In this document: piece by piece, positions 10,007 through 18,927 of the stretch
How positions within the stretch are numbered: the stretch's first letter is position 1
Layout: each line of letters opens with the position of its first letter
Assembly: GCF_005870085.1 (NCBI RefSeq)
Contig: NZ_SZNM01000011.1
Coordinates: forward strand, 54,934-118,933
Direction: 5' to 3'
Length of the DNA: 64,000 nt
Origin: Aquibacillus sediminis
GTDB lineage: Bacteria; Bacillota; Bacilli; Bacillales; Amphibacillaceae
The notes under the pieces: generated by a model
What the model saw: the letters and a program-made list of their open reading frames with translations, nothing else
What the model was told of the DNA's origin: nothing
The model's database searches: none
Translations under genes and position numbers: made by a program

Positions 10007-11107
10007 TTACACATTAAAACGGAAATGAATAACATCGCCGTCTTTCACCAAATAATCTTTACCTTCTAACCGAACTTTACCATTTTCTTTTGCACCATTC
10101 ATTGAACCAGCAGCAACCAAATCATCATAAGAGACTGTTTCAGCTCTAATAAAACCTCTTTCAAAATCAGAATGGATAATACCAGCAGCTTGAGGGGCCT
10201 TCATCCCTAACGTAAATGTCCACGCACGTACTTCTTGTTCACCAGCTGTGAAATAAGTAGCCAACCCTAACAATTGATAAGTTGCCTTCACCAGTTGGTC
10301 TAACCCTGATTCTTCAATTCCTAACTCTTCAAGGAACATCTCTCTTTCTTCCCCTTCAAGTTCCGCAATTTCAGATTCAACTTTTGCGCTAATGACAATG
10401 ACTTCCGCACCTTCATTTTCAGCAAATTCTTTCACCTTAATTACATTGGGGTTTGCGTCAGCTTCTAACAGTTCATCTTCTCCTACATTTGCAACATATA
10501 AAATTGGTTTACTTGTTAATAGATGAAGTCCTTTCACCAATTTCGATTGTTCATCAGAGAATTCAACTGCTCTAGCTGGTTTTTCATTTTCCAATGCTTC
10601 CTTAATCTTAGATAACACTTCAAATTCTGCGACTGCTTCTTTATCTTTTTGTCTAGCCATTTTTTCAACACGTTGAATTCGTTTCGTTACTGACTCCAAG
10701 TCAGCTAAAATCAACTCCAAATTAATGGTTTCAATATCAGCAATAGGATCAACAGACCCGGAAACGTGTGTAATATTTTCATTCTCAAAACAACGAACAA
10801 CATGGCAAATAGCATCTACTTGTCTAATGTGGGAAAGAAACTGATTTCCTAAGCCTTCACCCTTACTTGCCCCTTTAACAATTCCTGCAATATCTGTAAA
10901 TTCAAATGCTGTTGGAATTGTTTTCTTTGGTTTTACTAACTCTGTTAATTTCCCCAATCGATAATCAGGTACTTCTACAATTCCTACATTAGGATCTATT
11001 GTACAAAACGGATAGTTTGCAGATTCAGCACCTGCTTGTGTAATTGCGTTAAATAATGTTGACTTCCCAACATTGGGTAAACCAACAATTCCTGCTGTTA
11101 AAGCCAT
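10007..11107 (-). CDS. ychF: Redox-regulated ATPase YchF (OBG family)
   Basis: YchF is an OBG-family P-loop protein that binds ATP rather than GTP and associates with ribosomes; its cellular role is linked to translation and stress. The 366-residue protein has G1 GLPNVGKST near residues 8-16, the DIAGIVKGASKGEGLGN switch, and NVGE in place of the NKxD of true GTPases, which explains ATP use. A C-terminal TGS domain includes the end of the protein. I chose the ATG at 11107; the longer frame starts at a GTG that overlaps the AAGGAG site. It is separated from the upstream yyzM by terminator-like hairpins. Confidence 0.95.
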   Translation of the reverse strand: MALTAGIVGLPNVGKSTLFNAITQAGAESANYPFCTIDPNVGIVEVPDYRLGKLTELVKPKKTIPTAFEFTDIAGIVKGASKGEGLGNQFLSHIRQVDAICHVVRCFENENITHVSGSVDPIADIETINLELILADLESVTKRIQRVEKMARQKDKEAVAEFEVLSKIKEALENEKPARAVEFSDEQSKLVKGLHLLTSKPILYVANVGEDELLEADANPNVIKVKEFAENEGAEVIVISAKVESEIAELEGEEREMFLEELGIEESGLDQLVKATYQLLGLATYFTAGEQEVRAWTFTLGMKAPQAAGIIHSDFERGFIRAETVSYDDLVAAGSMNGAKENGKVRLEGKDYLVKDGDVIHFRFNV

Positions 11108-11201
11108 AAAAACTTCCACTCCTTAAGGATACCGCTCATATGAACGTTTGAGTCATACTCAATTATAGATACACTTTATCAAAATGACAAGCTATCCAAA
11201 T

Positions 11202-11236
11202 GAAAAAACAAGGATAACTTTTACCCTTGTTTTTTG
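11202..11236. terminator. Terminator between yyzM and ychF
   Basis: GAAAAAACAAGG and its inverse flank an 11-base loop; the A/T runs on both sides would allow termination on either strand. Its natural client is the minus-strand yyzM transcript upstream. Confidence 0.75.
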
Positions 11237-11315
11237 ATAACTCTTTATAGAATTTTAAAATCCTAACATCAAATTATTAGTGTTTTATAAGTTTTATACT
11301 ATATGTAAAAAATTA

Positions 11316-11331
11316 TGTTCCACGTGAAACA
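11316..11331. promoter_or_regulatory. parS centromere site 1
   Basis: TGTTCCACGTGAAACA matches the Firmicute parS consensus TGTTNCACGTGAAACA exactly. The palindrome extends to 26 bases (arms AATTATGTT) and on the minus strand is followed by a T run, so it may also act as a terminator for yyzM. ParB (15258-16106) is the expected ligand. Confidence 0.95.
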
Positions 11332-11350
11332 TAATTCTTTAACATCCTCT

Positions 11351-11551
11351 TTAATCTTCTTCTGCTCGTTCAACTAACCTTTTCATCTTTTTCTCAAATT
11401 TCTTACGAGGAATAAGTACACTGTGTGAACAACCTTCACATTTTATTCGAATATCCATTCCTAGACGAATAATTCTCCAACGATTTTCACCACAAGGATG
11501 AGGTTTCTTCATTTCAACAATATCATTCAGTTGATAATCTTTACTACTCAT
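11351..11551 (-). CDS. yyzM: DUF951 protein YyzM
   Basis: A 66-residue protein of the DUF951 family with the signature EMKKPHPCGENRW, then IRLGMDIRIKCEGCSHSVLIPRKKF. The three cysteines, one in HPCG and two in CEGC, look like a small metal-binding or nucleic-acid-binding fold. The function is unknown. The family usually lies next to ychF and parB, as here. The ATG at 11551 has an AAGGAG site at suitable distance; the frame is open further upstream but has no better start. Confidence 0.85.
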   Translation of the reverse strand: MSSKDYQLNDIVEMKKPHPCGENRWRIIRLGMDIRIKCEGCSHSVLIPRKKFEKKMKRLVERAEED

Positions 11552-11693
11552 TCCTACCGCTCCTTCTACATTAATCTTCACTCGAGAATATCTTTCTGAT
11601 ATTGTAACATGTTACCTTAAAAGTTCTAATACATAAATTTTATTTTGTTGCATTACTTTTATATCAACGCCGCCACTTATGTTATTGACACTC

Positions 11694-12262
11694 GTATAAT
11701 ATACGACATAACTTTCAACTCTCTCTATAGGATGCGTGCTAATAAGTTACCAGAACTACACTAGCGCTCCCTAAGGTGCAAGTTGAATCCCCTCACTTAC
11801 TGCAGAATCTAGGGTTATGGATCACAGGCAAAACCGTCCATCGAACGCCTACATCCCCTTTGCCTCAGAAATATCCGAAAATTCCCTTCGCAAATGGGTG
11901 CTTTGGACTTTTTGGATCTATTGCTTGATTATAATTATAGCTCGTAATGCACGAAGAAAAATACTTTGTTGCTAGATAGTCTTTTAGTTTAGGGCACAAG
12001 AAAGCCTCGAAATATTAGCTATTTTGTAAAATACTAACACAACAGAGGAGAATACGGAGACTCCTCGAAAATAAACCAATTTTTCTTCGTGTGATATCCA
12101 CTGGTGCACCCCTCCGTGTCCTATAGAAACAGCATGCATCTGAAGATCCTGCAGTGCATTAAGGAACCACTTCTTATGGCAACACCTACGTTACCAACAT
12201 TATTTTGTACCGCGTTCGTGCCGTGGAAAGAGAAATATCCTAACATACGACTGTCTAGCACC
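11694..12262. repeat. Composite palindromic element, copy 2 (degraded)
   Basis: The 740-bp gap upstream of yyzM holds a worn copy of the element. The left end carries TATAATATACGACATAAC, then CTTTCAACT and GGATGCGTGCTAATA as in copy 5. Module B is barely recognisable; module A keeps its start AGAATACGGAGACTCCT and CCGTGGAAAG. It carries three inserted sub-modules: one shared with copy 5 (11819-11867), one with copy 3 (12064-12124) and one with the partial copy 6 (12142-12167). No gene is visible. Confidence 0.65.
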
Positions 12263-12320
12263 TATTAAAGACACCTGCAATTTAATTAAAGTTTTGTGTA
12301 ATAACAATCTTTTTAAAAAA

Positions 12321-13343
12321 TTAATGATCCTTACTAAATCGGTTTGTAATAGGGTATAAAATTAGTGATGAAAGAACATACAAATTTAATAGTCCATATA
12401 GTGGGTAAAGATATTCTATTAATGTAGAAAAGCCTATACTTGTTAGCGGCAACATAATCAGTACTGTAATTGCTGCTAACATCCATAATGGCATGTTTAC
12501 CATATTCCGAATTCTTGTGATGATACCTAATGTTCCCGATACTGCTGTCGTAAAGATAGCTAGCCATAAGAGAATACTAATAAACAAAAACATACTATAC
12601 GGATAATGTCTTAGAATAGCAAATAAAGGAATCTCATATAACAATACTTGGTCAGAAATTTGAATAAGACTATTGTTGTAAATATACGAGATACTACCTA
12701 ATGTTAAACCACTTCCTAAGCTAGCAATCCATATTTCTCCTTTTCCCTTTGTTTGATTACCAATTGCACCTAATACAGCAATAAGTGGAAGAATGTTAAG
12801 TGCAGTAAACGGTAGAGCCGCTGTCCAATTTCTTTGTTGGGATAAATCCGGTATAAATGTTAACTCTTGTTGTACAGAAAAACTTAGTAACACACTTAAT
12901 AACCCTACAATAAGCAATGGAAGGATAAAGCTATTTAATGAGAGCACTCCTTTAATATCCCATACAAAAACTAATACTAATGGAATAGCAATGACTACAA
13001 TCCCCCACCAATTTGAAAAGTGAAAGGCCTCTAATGTTGCGCCACTTCCAGCTATCATAATGACCGTTGTCGAAAATAAATACAATATAATCATCCCATC
13101 ATAAAGATAGGATAATTTTTCTCCCACTACAATTCTTAATACTGGTAAATAATGATTCGTTTTATGCTTGTGACTAATTGTTAAGATTACATAACAACTT
13201 AAAGTAAACAAAATAGTAAAAAGTAATATAGCCAGTCCACTTTCGTTACCAAAAAATTGCCATAATTCTCTTCCAGAGGCATATCCTGCACCAATGGTTG
13301 TACCAATAATTAAAAACATCCACTTTAACCCCGATTTAAACAT
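12321..13343 (-). CDS. YkvI-like integral membrane protein
   Basis: A 340-residue membrane protein with about ten hydrophobic helices. The first helix contains IGTTIGAGYASGRELWQFF, typical of the YkvI group within the amino-acid transporter-like APC superfamily, where an unwound GAGxASG segment binds substrate. A role as a transporter is therefore likely, but the substrate is unknown. GGAGG lies before the ATG. It is transcribed divergently from yyaC, 90 bases away. I see no terminator directly after it; the degraded repeat copy follows. Confidence 0.8.
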   Translation of the reverse strand: MFKSGLKWMFLIIGTTIGAGYASGRELWQFFGNESGLAILLFTILFTLSCYVILTISHKHKTNHYLPVLRIVVGEKLSYLYDGMIILYLFSTTVIMIAGSGATLEAFHFSNWWGIVVIAIPLVLVFVWDIKGVLSLNSFILPLLIVGLLSVLLSFSVQQELTFIPDLSQQRNWTAALPFTALNILPLIAVLGAIGNQTKGKGEIWIASLGSGLTLGSISYIYNNSLIQISDQVLLYEIPLFAILRHYPYSMFLFISILLWLAIFTTAVSGTLGIITRIRNMVNMPLWMLAAITVLIMLPLTSIGFSTLIEYLYPLYGLLNLYVLSSLILYPITNRFSKDH

Positions 13344-13374
13344 AGCATTTCCTCCACATTCATTATTGCTTTGA

Positions 13375-13405
13375 TGTATAGAACTCTAATTTTATTCGTA
13401 TACTA
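13375..13405 (+). promoter_or_regulatory. Candidate forespore sigma promoter of yyaC
   Basis: TGTATA (13375-13380) and GTATACTA (13398-13405), separated by 17 bases, resemble sigma-F/sigma-G promoters (TGAATA and CATACTA). They lie about 30 bases before the yyaC start, in keeping with forespore expression. Confidence 0.5.
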
Positions 13406-13433
13406 ATACCAATATGTTGATGGAGGATAAGCT

Positions 13434-14030
13434 ATGAATCTAAAAGGAAGATTTTCAAAAGAAAGGCAATTTTATTTCCAAGACCCTTCAACAGTTGAAC
13501 AACTAAGTGACGCACTTCTTTCTTGGGTACCAAGAACACAAAAGGAGATTATTGTTGTTTGTGTAGGCACTGATCGATCAACTGGTGATTCATTAGGTCC
13601 CTTAACTGGTACACTACTCCATAATAATCCTTTACATTCCCTATCTGTTTATGGAACATTAGATGAACCAATTCATGCCGTTAATCTTGAAGAAAAGCTA
13701 ACTGACATCACTTCTAAGCACCCTAACCCATATATCATTGCAGTTGATGCTTGTTTAGGAAAACCTAAATCTATTGGTACGATTTTAACAAAGTTAGAAC
13801 CACTTAAACCTGGCGCTGCTCTCAACAAAAAATTACCAGAGGTTGGAGATATTCATATAAGTGGTATTGTCAATATTAGTGGATACATGGAGTATTTTGT
13901 TCTGCAAAACACTCGGTTACATATTGTTATGCAAATAGCACAAAGTATTTCAAATTCTCTTCAACAACTTGATTTCGCTCTAGCTAATAATCAAACAGAA
14001 TTTATTGATAAAACGAGGTATTCCTCCTAG
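13434..14030 (+). CDS. yyaC: Spore protease YyaC (DUF1256)
   Basis: A 198-residue protein of the YyaC/DUF1256 family, related to germination protease GPR and hydrogenase-maturation type peptidases. The core shows VVCVGTDRSTGDSLGPLTG near residues 40-60, an IAVDACLG strand and the GDIHISGIVN loop, which contain the acidic residues of this fold. It is expected in sporulating cells. GGAGG precedes the ATG. It runs against its neighbours' direction, as in B. subtilis, and has a sporulation-type promoter candidate. The C-terminal tail of about 15 residues is not conserved-looking. Confidence 0.9.
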   Translation: MNLKGRFSKERQFYFQDPSTVEQLSDALLSWVPRTQKEIIVVCVGTDRSTGDSLGPLTGTLLHNNPLHSLSVYGTLDEPIHAVNLEEKLTDITSKHPNPYIIAVDACLGKPKSIGTILTKLEPLKPGAALNKKLPEVGDIHISGIVNISGYMEYFVLQNTRLHIVMQIAQSISNSLQQLDFALANNQTEFIDKTRYSS

Positions 14031-14136
14031 CCAAGAAAACGCAGCCCTTTGCACTAATGCAATTTCAAGGTATAAAAAACTACCATATTAGTAGAAGGAG
14101 AATTTTTGACCCCAGTCTTCCTAGAAAAAAACAAAC

Positions 14137-14169
14137 AAAAAAGCTTGGACAAAATTGTAAGTCCAAGCT
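14137..14169 (-). terminator. Terminator of the DUF554 gene
   Basis: AGCTTGGAC and GTCCAAGCT pair across a 10-base loop; on the minus strand the stem is followed by TTTTTT. It lies between convergent yyaC and the DUF554 gene and could also slow yyaC transcripts. Confidence 0.8.
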
Positions 14170-14251
14170 ATGTTCTATTTCTTTATATAGACTATCATAA
14201 AACCACCATGTGTTTTAATGAGTAATCAATTGATACTACAAACCAATGCAT

Positions 14252-14956
14252 TTAATTCAAGAATTGGTATCCTAATAAAATAAACGCAACTGTTATTAAA
14301 GCGGGTAAAAGATTTGCTACTCTTATATTTGTCAATTTCAATAAATTAAATCCAATTGCAACGATCATCAAACCACCCGAAGCTGTCATTTCTGTAATAA
14401 AGTCATTAAAAAAACTGGTTGGAAACAACATCTCTATTTGCGTTGCTAGAATTGCAATCGTTCCTTGATAAACCACAACAGGAATAACAGACAGAATAAC
14501 TCCAAACCCTAATGAAGTCGTCAACACTAATGCCATAAAACCATCTAAAAATGATTTTGTAATTAATACTTCATGGTCACCTCTTAATCCGCTATCTAAG
14601 GCACCGATCACTGACATCGCTCCTATTACAAAAATTAACGTTGCTGTGATAAAACCCTGTGCAATTGTTGATTCATGATTCGTCCCCATCTTTTGTTCCA
14701 GCCATCCGCCTACTCTGTTTAACATACTCTCTAATTTCAAAAACTCTCCAATAATAGCCCCAGATAGCAGACTAAGTAAAACAACCACAATATTTTCTGT
14801 CTGCATAGCCATTTGCAATCCAATCAATATTACCGCTAACCCAATACCATTCATTATCGTATCTTTATAATGTTCGGGGATTTTAGTGAAAGACAAACCT
14901 ATAATTGATCCAACTATAATACAAACTCCATTTACTATCGTTCCTGTTAATACCAT
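14252..14956 (-). CDS. DUF554 membrane protein (YdfK-like)
   Basis: A 234-residue integral membrane protein with six or seven helices, starting MVLTGTIVNGVCIIVGSIIGL. The paired glycine-rich segments, GSIIGL near residue 17 and SGAIIGE near residue 65, plus GALDSGLRGDHEVLITKSFLDG are characteristic of the DUF554 family, of which B. subtilis YdfK is a member. Transport of a small solute has been suggested for the family but no function is established. GGAGAGAG precedes the ATG. It is probably transcribed alone, between its terminator and the parS-bearing gap. Confidence 0.82.
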   Translation of the reverse strand: MVLTGTIVNGVCIIVGSIIGLSFTKIPEHYKDTIMNGIGLAVILIGLQMAMQTENIVVVLLSLLSGAIIGEFLKLESMLNRVGGWLEQKMGTNHESTIAQGFITATLIFVIGAMSVIGALDSGLRGDHEVLITKSFLDGFMALVLTTSLGFGVILSVIPVVVYQGTIAILATQIEMLFPTSFFNDFITEMTASGGLMIVAIGFNLLKLTNIRVANLLPALITVAFILLGYQFLN

Positions 14957-15167
14957 TACTCTCTCTCCATTTAGAAAAGTTTATAATAGGCCGATTCCCT
15001 AAACATTGTTCATTCTTGAATATAAAATTAATTATGTTCACACCTTTATCAATCTAGAAAAAATTGCTACACCTCATATTGTAAACACATAAAAACTTAC
15101 CATAATTCAATGTTTTAAGTAAGCTACTAAATGTTAAAAACTACTAAATGACAAAAAATTACTAGAA

Positions 15168-15183
15168 TGTTTCACGTGGAACA
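15168..15183. promoter_or_regulatory. parS centromere site 2, inside a terminator-like hairpin
   Basis: TGTTTCACGTGGAACA is an exact parS match on the minus strand. It sits at the centre of a 30-base near-perfect palindrome (15161-15190, arms ACTAGAATGTT). On the minus strand this is followed by AATTTTTTG, 68 bases past the parB stop codon. The site may serve both ParB loading and termination of parAB mRNA. Confidence 0.95.
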
Positions 15184-15257
15184 TTCTAGTTTAACCGACC
15201 ATATTATTCTATTTTTAATAAACCAACCACGCTAATGATTAAAAATGTCAATGTAAA

Positions 15258-16106
15258 TTACTTTGTAGAATGAAACATTTCAATAATTCGTTCTAAATCC
15301 TCATCAGAGAAAAATTCGATCTCAATTTTCCCTTTTCTTTTCCCTTTTTGTATGTTTACTCCCGTTCCGAAGTAATCACGCAATTGACTTTCTCTTTCTT
15401 TAATAAAAACATCTTTTTGTTGTTTTTCTTTTTTCTTCTTTTGTGGTGTTTTTTCGTTAATAGCAGTAATTAACTTTTCCACTTGTCTTACATTTAATTC
15501 CTCTTTTCGAATTTTTTCAACAACAGGAATTATTTTTTCTTTATCTTTTAACCCTAGTAACGCTCTACCATGCCCCATTGATAACTCTCCATTATTAATC
15601 AGAGCACCAACTTGTTCTGGTAATGACAGAAGTCTCACTAAATTTGCAATATGTGATCTACTTTTTCCTAGTCTACTAGATAATTCTTCTTGTGTTACGT
15701 TTAACTCTTTCATCAAATTCGCATAAGCATACGCTTCTTCAATTGGAGTTAAATCTTCACGTTGCAAATTCTCTAGTAGTGCAAGTTCCATCATTTTATC
15801 ATCTGTTAAGTCTTTAACGATAACGGGAATTGTCTTCAACCCTGCTTCTTTAGCGGCGCGATAACGTCTTTCACCTACAACAATTTCAAAGCCTTTGATA
15901 CTTTTGCGAACAATTAAAGGTTGTAATATACCATGCTGTATAATGGATTCCTTTAATTCCTCTATCGCATCTGCATGAAAAGTTTTTCTTGGTTGATAAG
16001 GATTTGGTCGACATTCTTTTACAGCGATTTCTTGAACCAACTCATCATTTTTAGTATCTAACTCAGGAAAAAAAGCATTAATTCCTTTCCCTAACCCTTT
16101 CGCCAT
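15258..16106 (-). CDS. parB: Chromosome segregation protein ParB (Spo0J)
   Basis: ParB is a CTP-dependent clamp that loads at parS, spreads on DNA and recruits SMC. The 282 residues contain the N-terminal CTP-binding region with RPNPYQPRK and GERRYRAAKEAG, the ENLQREDLTPIEEA motif, a helix-turn-helix (TQEELSSRLGKSRSHIANLVRLL) that reads parS, and a C-terminal dimer domain after a lysine-rich linker (about 218-230). It overlaps the end of parA by 29 bases, so translation is coupled. Three parS sites lie within 6.7 kb. In B. subtilis the protein also affects sporulation through Soj. Confidence 0.96.
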   Translation of the reverse strand: MAKGLGKGINAFFPELDTKNDELVQEIAVKECRPNPYQPRKTFHADAIEELKESIIQHGILQPLIVRKSIKGFEIVVGERRYRAAKEAGLKTIPVIVKDLTDDKMMELALLENLQREDLTPIEEAYAYANLMKELNVTQEELSSRLGKSRSHIANLVRLLSLPEQVGALINNGELSMGHGRALLGLKDKEKIIPVVEKIRKEELNVRQVEKLITAINEKTPQKKKKEKQQKDVFIKERESQLRDYFGTGVNIQKGKRKGKIEIEFFSDEDLERIIEMFHSTK

Positions 16107-16860
16107 TTGCGATCACTTCCTTTGCTAAGTCTAGATAAACTTCTGCGCCCCTAGATTTTGGATCATAAATAATGATAGGTTGGCCATGACTAGGCGCTTC
16201 ACCAAGCCTTATGTTTCTTGGAATAACTGAGTTATACACTTTATCTTGAAAATATTTTTTAACTTCCTCTATTACTTGCAAACCTAAATTTGTTCTCGCA
16301 TCTAGCATCGTTAACAAAACGCCTTCAATCATTAGTTGTTTATTAAGATGTTTTTGCACTAACCGAATTGTATTTAATAGCTGACTTAACCCTTCTAGTG
16401 CATAATACTCACACTGCACTGGAATCAATACACTATCTGAAGCTGTCAATGAGTTAAGTGTTAAAAGTCCAAGAGAAGGCGGACAATCAATAATGACATA
16501 ATCATAATTATCTTTTACTTCGTCGATTGCCTTTTTTAACCTAACTTCTCTTGAGATAGTAGGTACAAGTTCAATTTCTGCACCAGCTAATTGGATTGTT
16601 GCTGGAATAATATCTAAATTTTCTACAGAAGTCGGAACACAAACTGCTGAGGCTTCTAAATCTTCTACTAAAACATTATACACACATTGTTCCATATCCG
16701 CCTTATCAATCCCTACACCACTAGTAGCATTCCCTTGTGGATCTATATCTACTAGTAATACCTTATTGTTTGTATATGCTAAACACGCACTTAGATTGAC
16801 TGCTGATGTTGTTTTTCCTACTCCACCTTTTTGATTTGCAATGGAGATTACTTTTCCCAT
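16078..16860 (-). CDS. parA: Chromosome partitioning ATPase ParA (Soj)
   Basis: ParA/Soj is a DNA-binding ATPase that works with ParB and also regulates DnaA. The 260-residue protein starts MGKVISIANQKGGVGKTT, a deviant Walker A with the signature lysine at 11 and the catalytic lysine at 16, followed by DIDPQGNATSG and the Walker B DYVIIDCPPSLG. The C-terminal YDPKSRGAEVYLDLAKEV helix is present. GGTAGGTGAC lies upstream of the ATG. It is the first gene of the parAB operon, downstream of noc. Confidence 0.96.
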   Translation of the reverse strand: MGKVISIANQKGGVGKTTSAVNLSACLAYTNNKVLLVDIDPQGNATSGVGIDKADMEQCVYNVLVEDLEASAVCVPTSVENLDIIPATIQLAGAEIELVPTISREVRLKKAIDEVKDNYDYVIIDCPPSLGLLTLNSLTASDSVLIPVQCEYYALEGLSQLLNTIRLVQKHLNKQLMIEGVLLTMLDARTNLGLQVIEEVKKYFQDKVYNSVIPRNIRLGEAPSHGQPIIIYDPKSRGAEVYLDLAKEVIANGERVRERN

Positions 16861-17006
16861 GATGTCACCTACCTACCTTTAAAACTCTTTAATTTATATT
16901 CTATCATTTTTTGTATAGCCTAACTATATTAACCTGTTTATTTTGCTAAAGCTTAATATAACTGTAATCATATAATAATGATGTAGAAACTGAATCTTTT
17001 TCGCAA

Positions 17007-17039
17007 AAAATACCCATCTTAATACGCATAAAGATGGGA
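17007..17039 (-). terminator. Terminator after noc
   Basis: CCCATCTT and AAGATGGG form an 8-bp stem; on the minus strand it is followed by TATTTTTTG. It starts 11 bases past the noc stop codon and separates noc from parA. Confidence 0.8.
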
Positions 17040-17049
17040 ACGGAAGAAT

Positions 17050-17904
17050 TTATGTTTTTTTCTTTGGTATTTTAATTGTTATTTGGTAGTGATCATCATA
17101 ATCATGCTCTTCTGTTTCTAAGTCAATACCTGTATCACTAACCATATTAAGAGATTGCTTAATTGTATTCATCGCAATTCGCATATCCTTGTTTATTCCC
17201 TTTAATTTTGGCTTCTTTTTTGGTTTATTATTAAATGTTTTCGCGATTCTATCCTCTGTCTGCTTCACATTTAAATCTTTTTCAATAATTTCTTGAAGTA
17301 TTTTAACTTGTTTTTCAGGGTCTTTTAACAAAATTAAAGCTCGAGCATGTCTTTCTGTGATTTTTTTCTCCAAGACAGCTTGTTGTACTTGATCAGGTAG
17401 TTTTAACAACCTTAATTTATTGGCAATTGTTGATTGACTTTTTCCTAACCTCTGCGCTAAAGCTTCTTGAGTTAAACCATGAATTTCCAATAAACGTTTA
17501 TATGCCATAGCTTCTTCAATTACCGATAATTCTTCTCTTTGTAGGTTTTCAATAAGCGCTACAGAAGCTGTCTCTGCCTCAGACATCTCACGAATAATAG
17601 CGGGTATAGTTTCCCATCCAAGATGTTGTACAGCTCTCCATCGACGTTCTCCGGCTATGATTTCATAATGATCTTCTTGTTCTAATTTCCGAACAACAAT
17701 AGGTTGAATCATGCCATGAGTATGTAAAGTTTGCGAAAGCTCTTCTATTTTTTCTTGGTTAAAGATAGAACGTGGCTGATACCTATTTGGTTCAATTTGC
17801 TCAACAGGAATTTGAATTACTTCATCAGGTAAATATTCTTGTTCTGAATTTTGGTCCGACGACTTCTCACCTATGCCAAACAGTCGGCTAAAAGGGTGTA
17901 ACAT
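17050..17904 (-). CDS. noc: Nucleoid occlusion protein Noc
   Basis: Noc is a ParB paralogue that binds NBS sites and the membrane, preventing division over the nucleoid. In the 284 residues the start [14 protein letters not shown] is an amphipathic membrane-targeting helix like that of B. subtilis Noc. Then come RYQPRS, the CTP-binding AGERRWRAV motif, [15 protein letters not shown] and a helix-turn-helix ([23 protein letters not shown]). Having both this and parB next to each other, and the membrane helix here, separates the two. I found no exact ATTTCCCGGGAAAT site in the window. AGGTGG precedes the ATG. Confidence 0.95.
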   Translation of the reverse strand: MLHPFSRLFGIGEKSSDQNSEQEYLPDEVIQIPVEQIEPNRYQPRSIFNQEKIEELSQTLHTHGMIQPIVVRKLEQEDHYEIIAGERRWRAVQHLGWETIPAIIREMSEAETASVALIENLQREELSVIEEAMAYKRLLEIHGLTQEALAQRLGKSQSTIANKLRLLKLPDQVQQAVLEKKITERHARALILLKDPEKQVKILQEIIEKDLNVKQTEDRIAKTFNNKPKKKPKLKGINKDMRIAMNTIKQSLNMVSDTGIDLETEEHDYDDHYQITIKIPKKKT

Positions 17905-17969
17905 CTACTGACACCACCTTTTTACATTCCTTTAATAATCTATTATCTATGTTTTATTTCATTTATCAA

Positions 17970-17985
17970 TGTTTCACGTGAAACA
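17970..17985. promoter_or_regulatory. parS centromere site 3
   Basis: TGTTTCACGTGAAACA is a perfectly symmetric parS within a 20-base palindrome, 66 bases upstream of the noc start. Unlike the other two sites, it has no T run and so does not look like a terminator. Confidence 0.97.
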
Positions 17986-18293
17986 TTCTAATAAAACGTT
18001 ATTTATCCTTCTATTATTCTATCACAGATTGTTTAGAAAAAATATGGTTATGATTCTTATTCTTGTAAGAATTAAGATAGAAAATAGTTCTTTCAATTTA
18101 TAGGTTTATTCCTTGGCTTATGCCTTTTCCTGTTATTGTCATATTTTAAAAGAATTTGTTTATTCTATGCCCACACCTATACTAGATATACTTTTGTCAC
18201 ATTCAAAGAATAGCACGAGTCTACCGCCACTTATCCATAAATTCACAACAAATATTACTTTTATACACTAATTGCTTTCCTCACTTGAACAAT
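17986..18293. other. AT-rich gap upstream of noc
   Basis: Apart from the adjacent parS site I see no gene or repeat. One near-match to a DnaA box (TTATCCATA near 18231) is isolated and not called. Confidence 0.5.
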
Positions 18294-18761
18294 TCACCCA
18301 ATAATCGGTAGTTGTTTTTTTGAAAGTAAATCATCAATCAGCATTTTATGATCAATGAATATATCTTCTGGTAATGCTTTTAGTGGATAAAATTTATTTT
18401 GTATTGACTCGTCATTCCTTTCGACTAACTCTCCATTATACTGTTTACAAATAAACGATATTTGAACTAGTGATACTTGGTCACCATTAGTAAATTTTTT
18501 ATCATACTGAGGCCCTGAATAAATTCCAAATAACTCAAGTTCTCCTAATTTAAGGCCCGTCTCTTCATTCACTTCTCTTCTAGCTGTGTCTTGGACACTC
18601 TCTCCTAAATCCATAAACCCTCCTGGAAGCCCCCATTGGCCATTATCAGAACGTTTTTGTAACAGCAGTCGATTATGTTGATCAATTACAAATGCACATG
18701 CAACAACCATGATAACCTTCTCGTTTCCTACCATTGATCGTAAGTATTGTATGTACTCCAT
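18294..18761 (-). CDS. Nudix hydrolase
   Basis: A 155-residue Nudix enzyme that would cleave a nucleoside diphosphate linked to another group. The Nudix box spans about residues 48-70: GFMDLGESVQDTARREVNEE, then TGL, matching Gx5Ex7REUxEExGU with all metal-binding glutamates. The preceding QWGLPGG loop is typical. The substrate cannot be told from sequence. It lies between rsmG and noc, not part of the conserved origin order, and appears to be transcribed alone. Confidence 0.9.
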   Translation of the reverse strand: MEYIQYLRSMVGNEKVIMVVACAFVIDQHNRLLLQKRSDNGQWGLPGGFMDLGESVQDTARREVNEETGLKLGELELFGIYSGPQYDKKFTNGDQVSLVQISFICKQYNGELVERNDESIQNKFYPLKALPEDIFIDHKMLIDDLLSKKQLPIIG

Positions 18762-18880
18762 ATAAACAGTCCTTTCTTATTAAGTAATTTTTACAAAATG
18801 GAAGAAATAATTGTTCAATATGTTCTTCTTCACTTACAACACTCTAATTTATCGTGTTGAGAACAACAATCTTTGAAATT

Positions 18881-18927
18881 AAGCCTAATAAAAAACCAAG
18901 TGCGTCACACTTGGTTTTTTATTAGGC
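18881..18927. terminator. Terminator of rsmG, long palindrome
   Basis: AGCCTAATAAAAAACCAAGTG and its inverse form a nearly perfect 47-base palindrome with a tiny loop. It reaches into the rsmG stop codon at 18922-18924. The T-rich arms suit termination of rsmG, and would also block the opposite strand. Confidence 0.85.

Noticed and set aside
17050..17904. Noc-binding sites near noc
   Set aside because: I looked for ATTTCCCGGGAAAT and close forms in the window and found none by eye.
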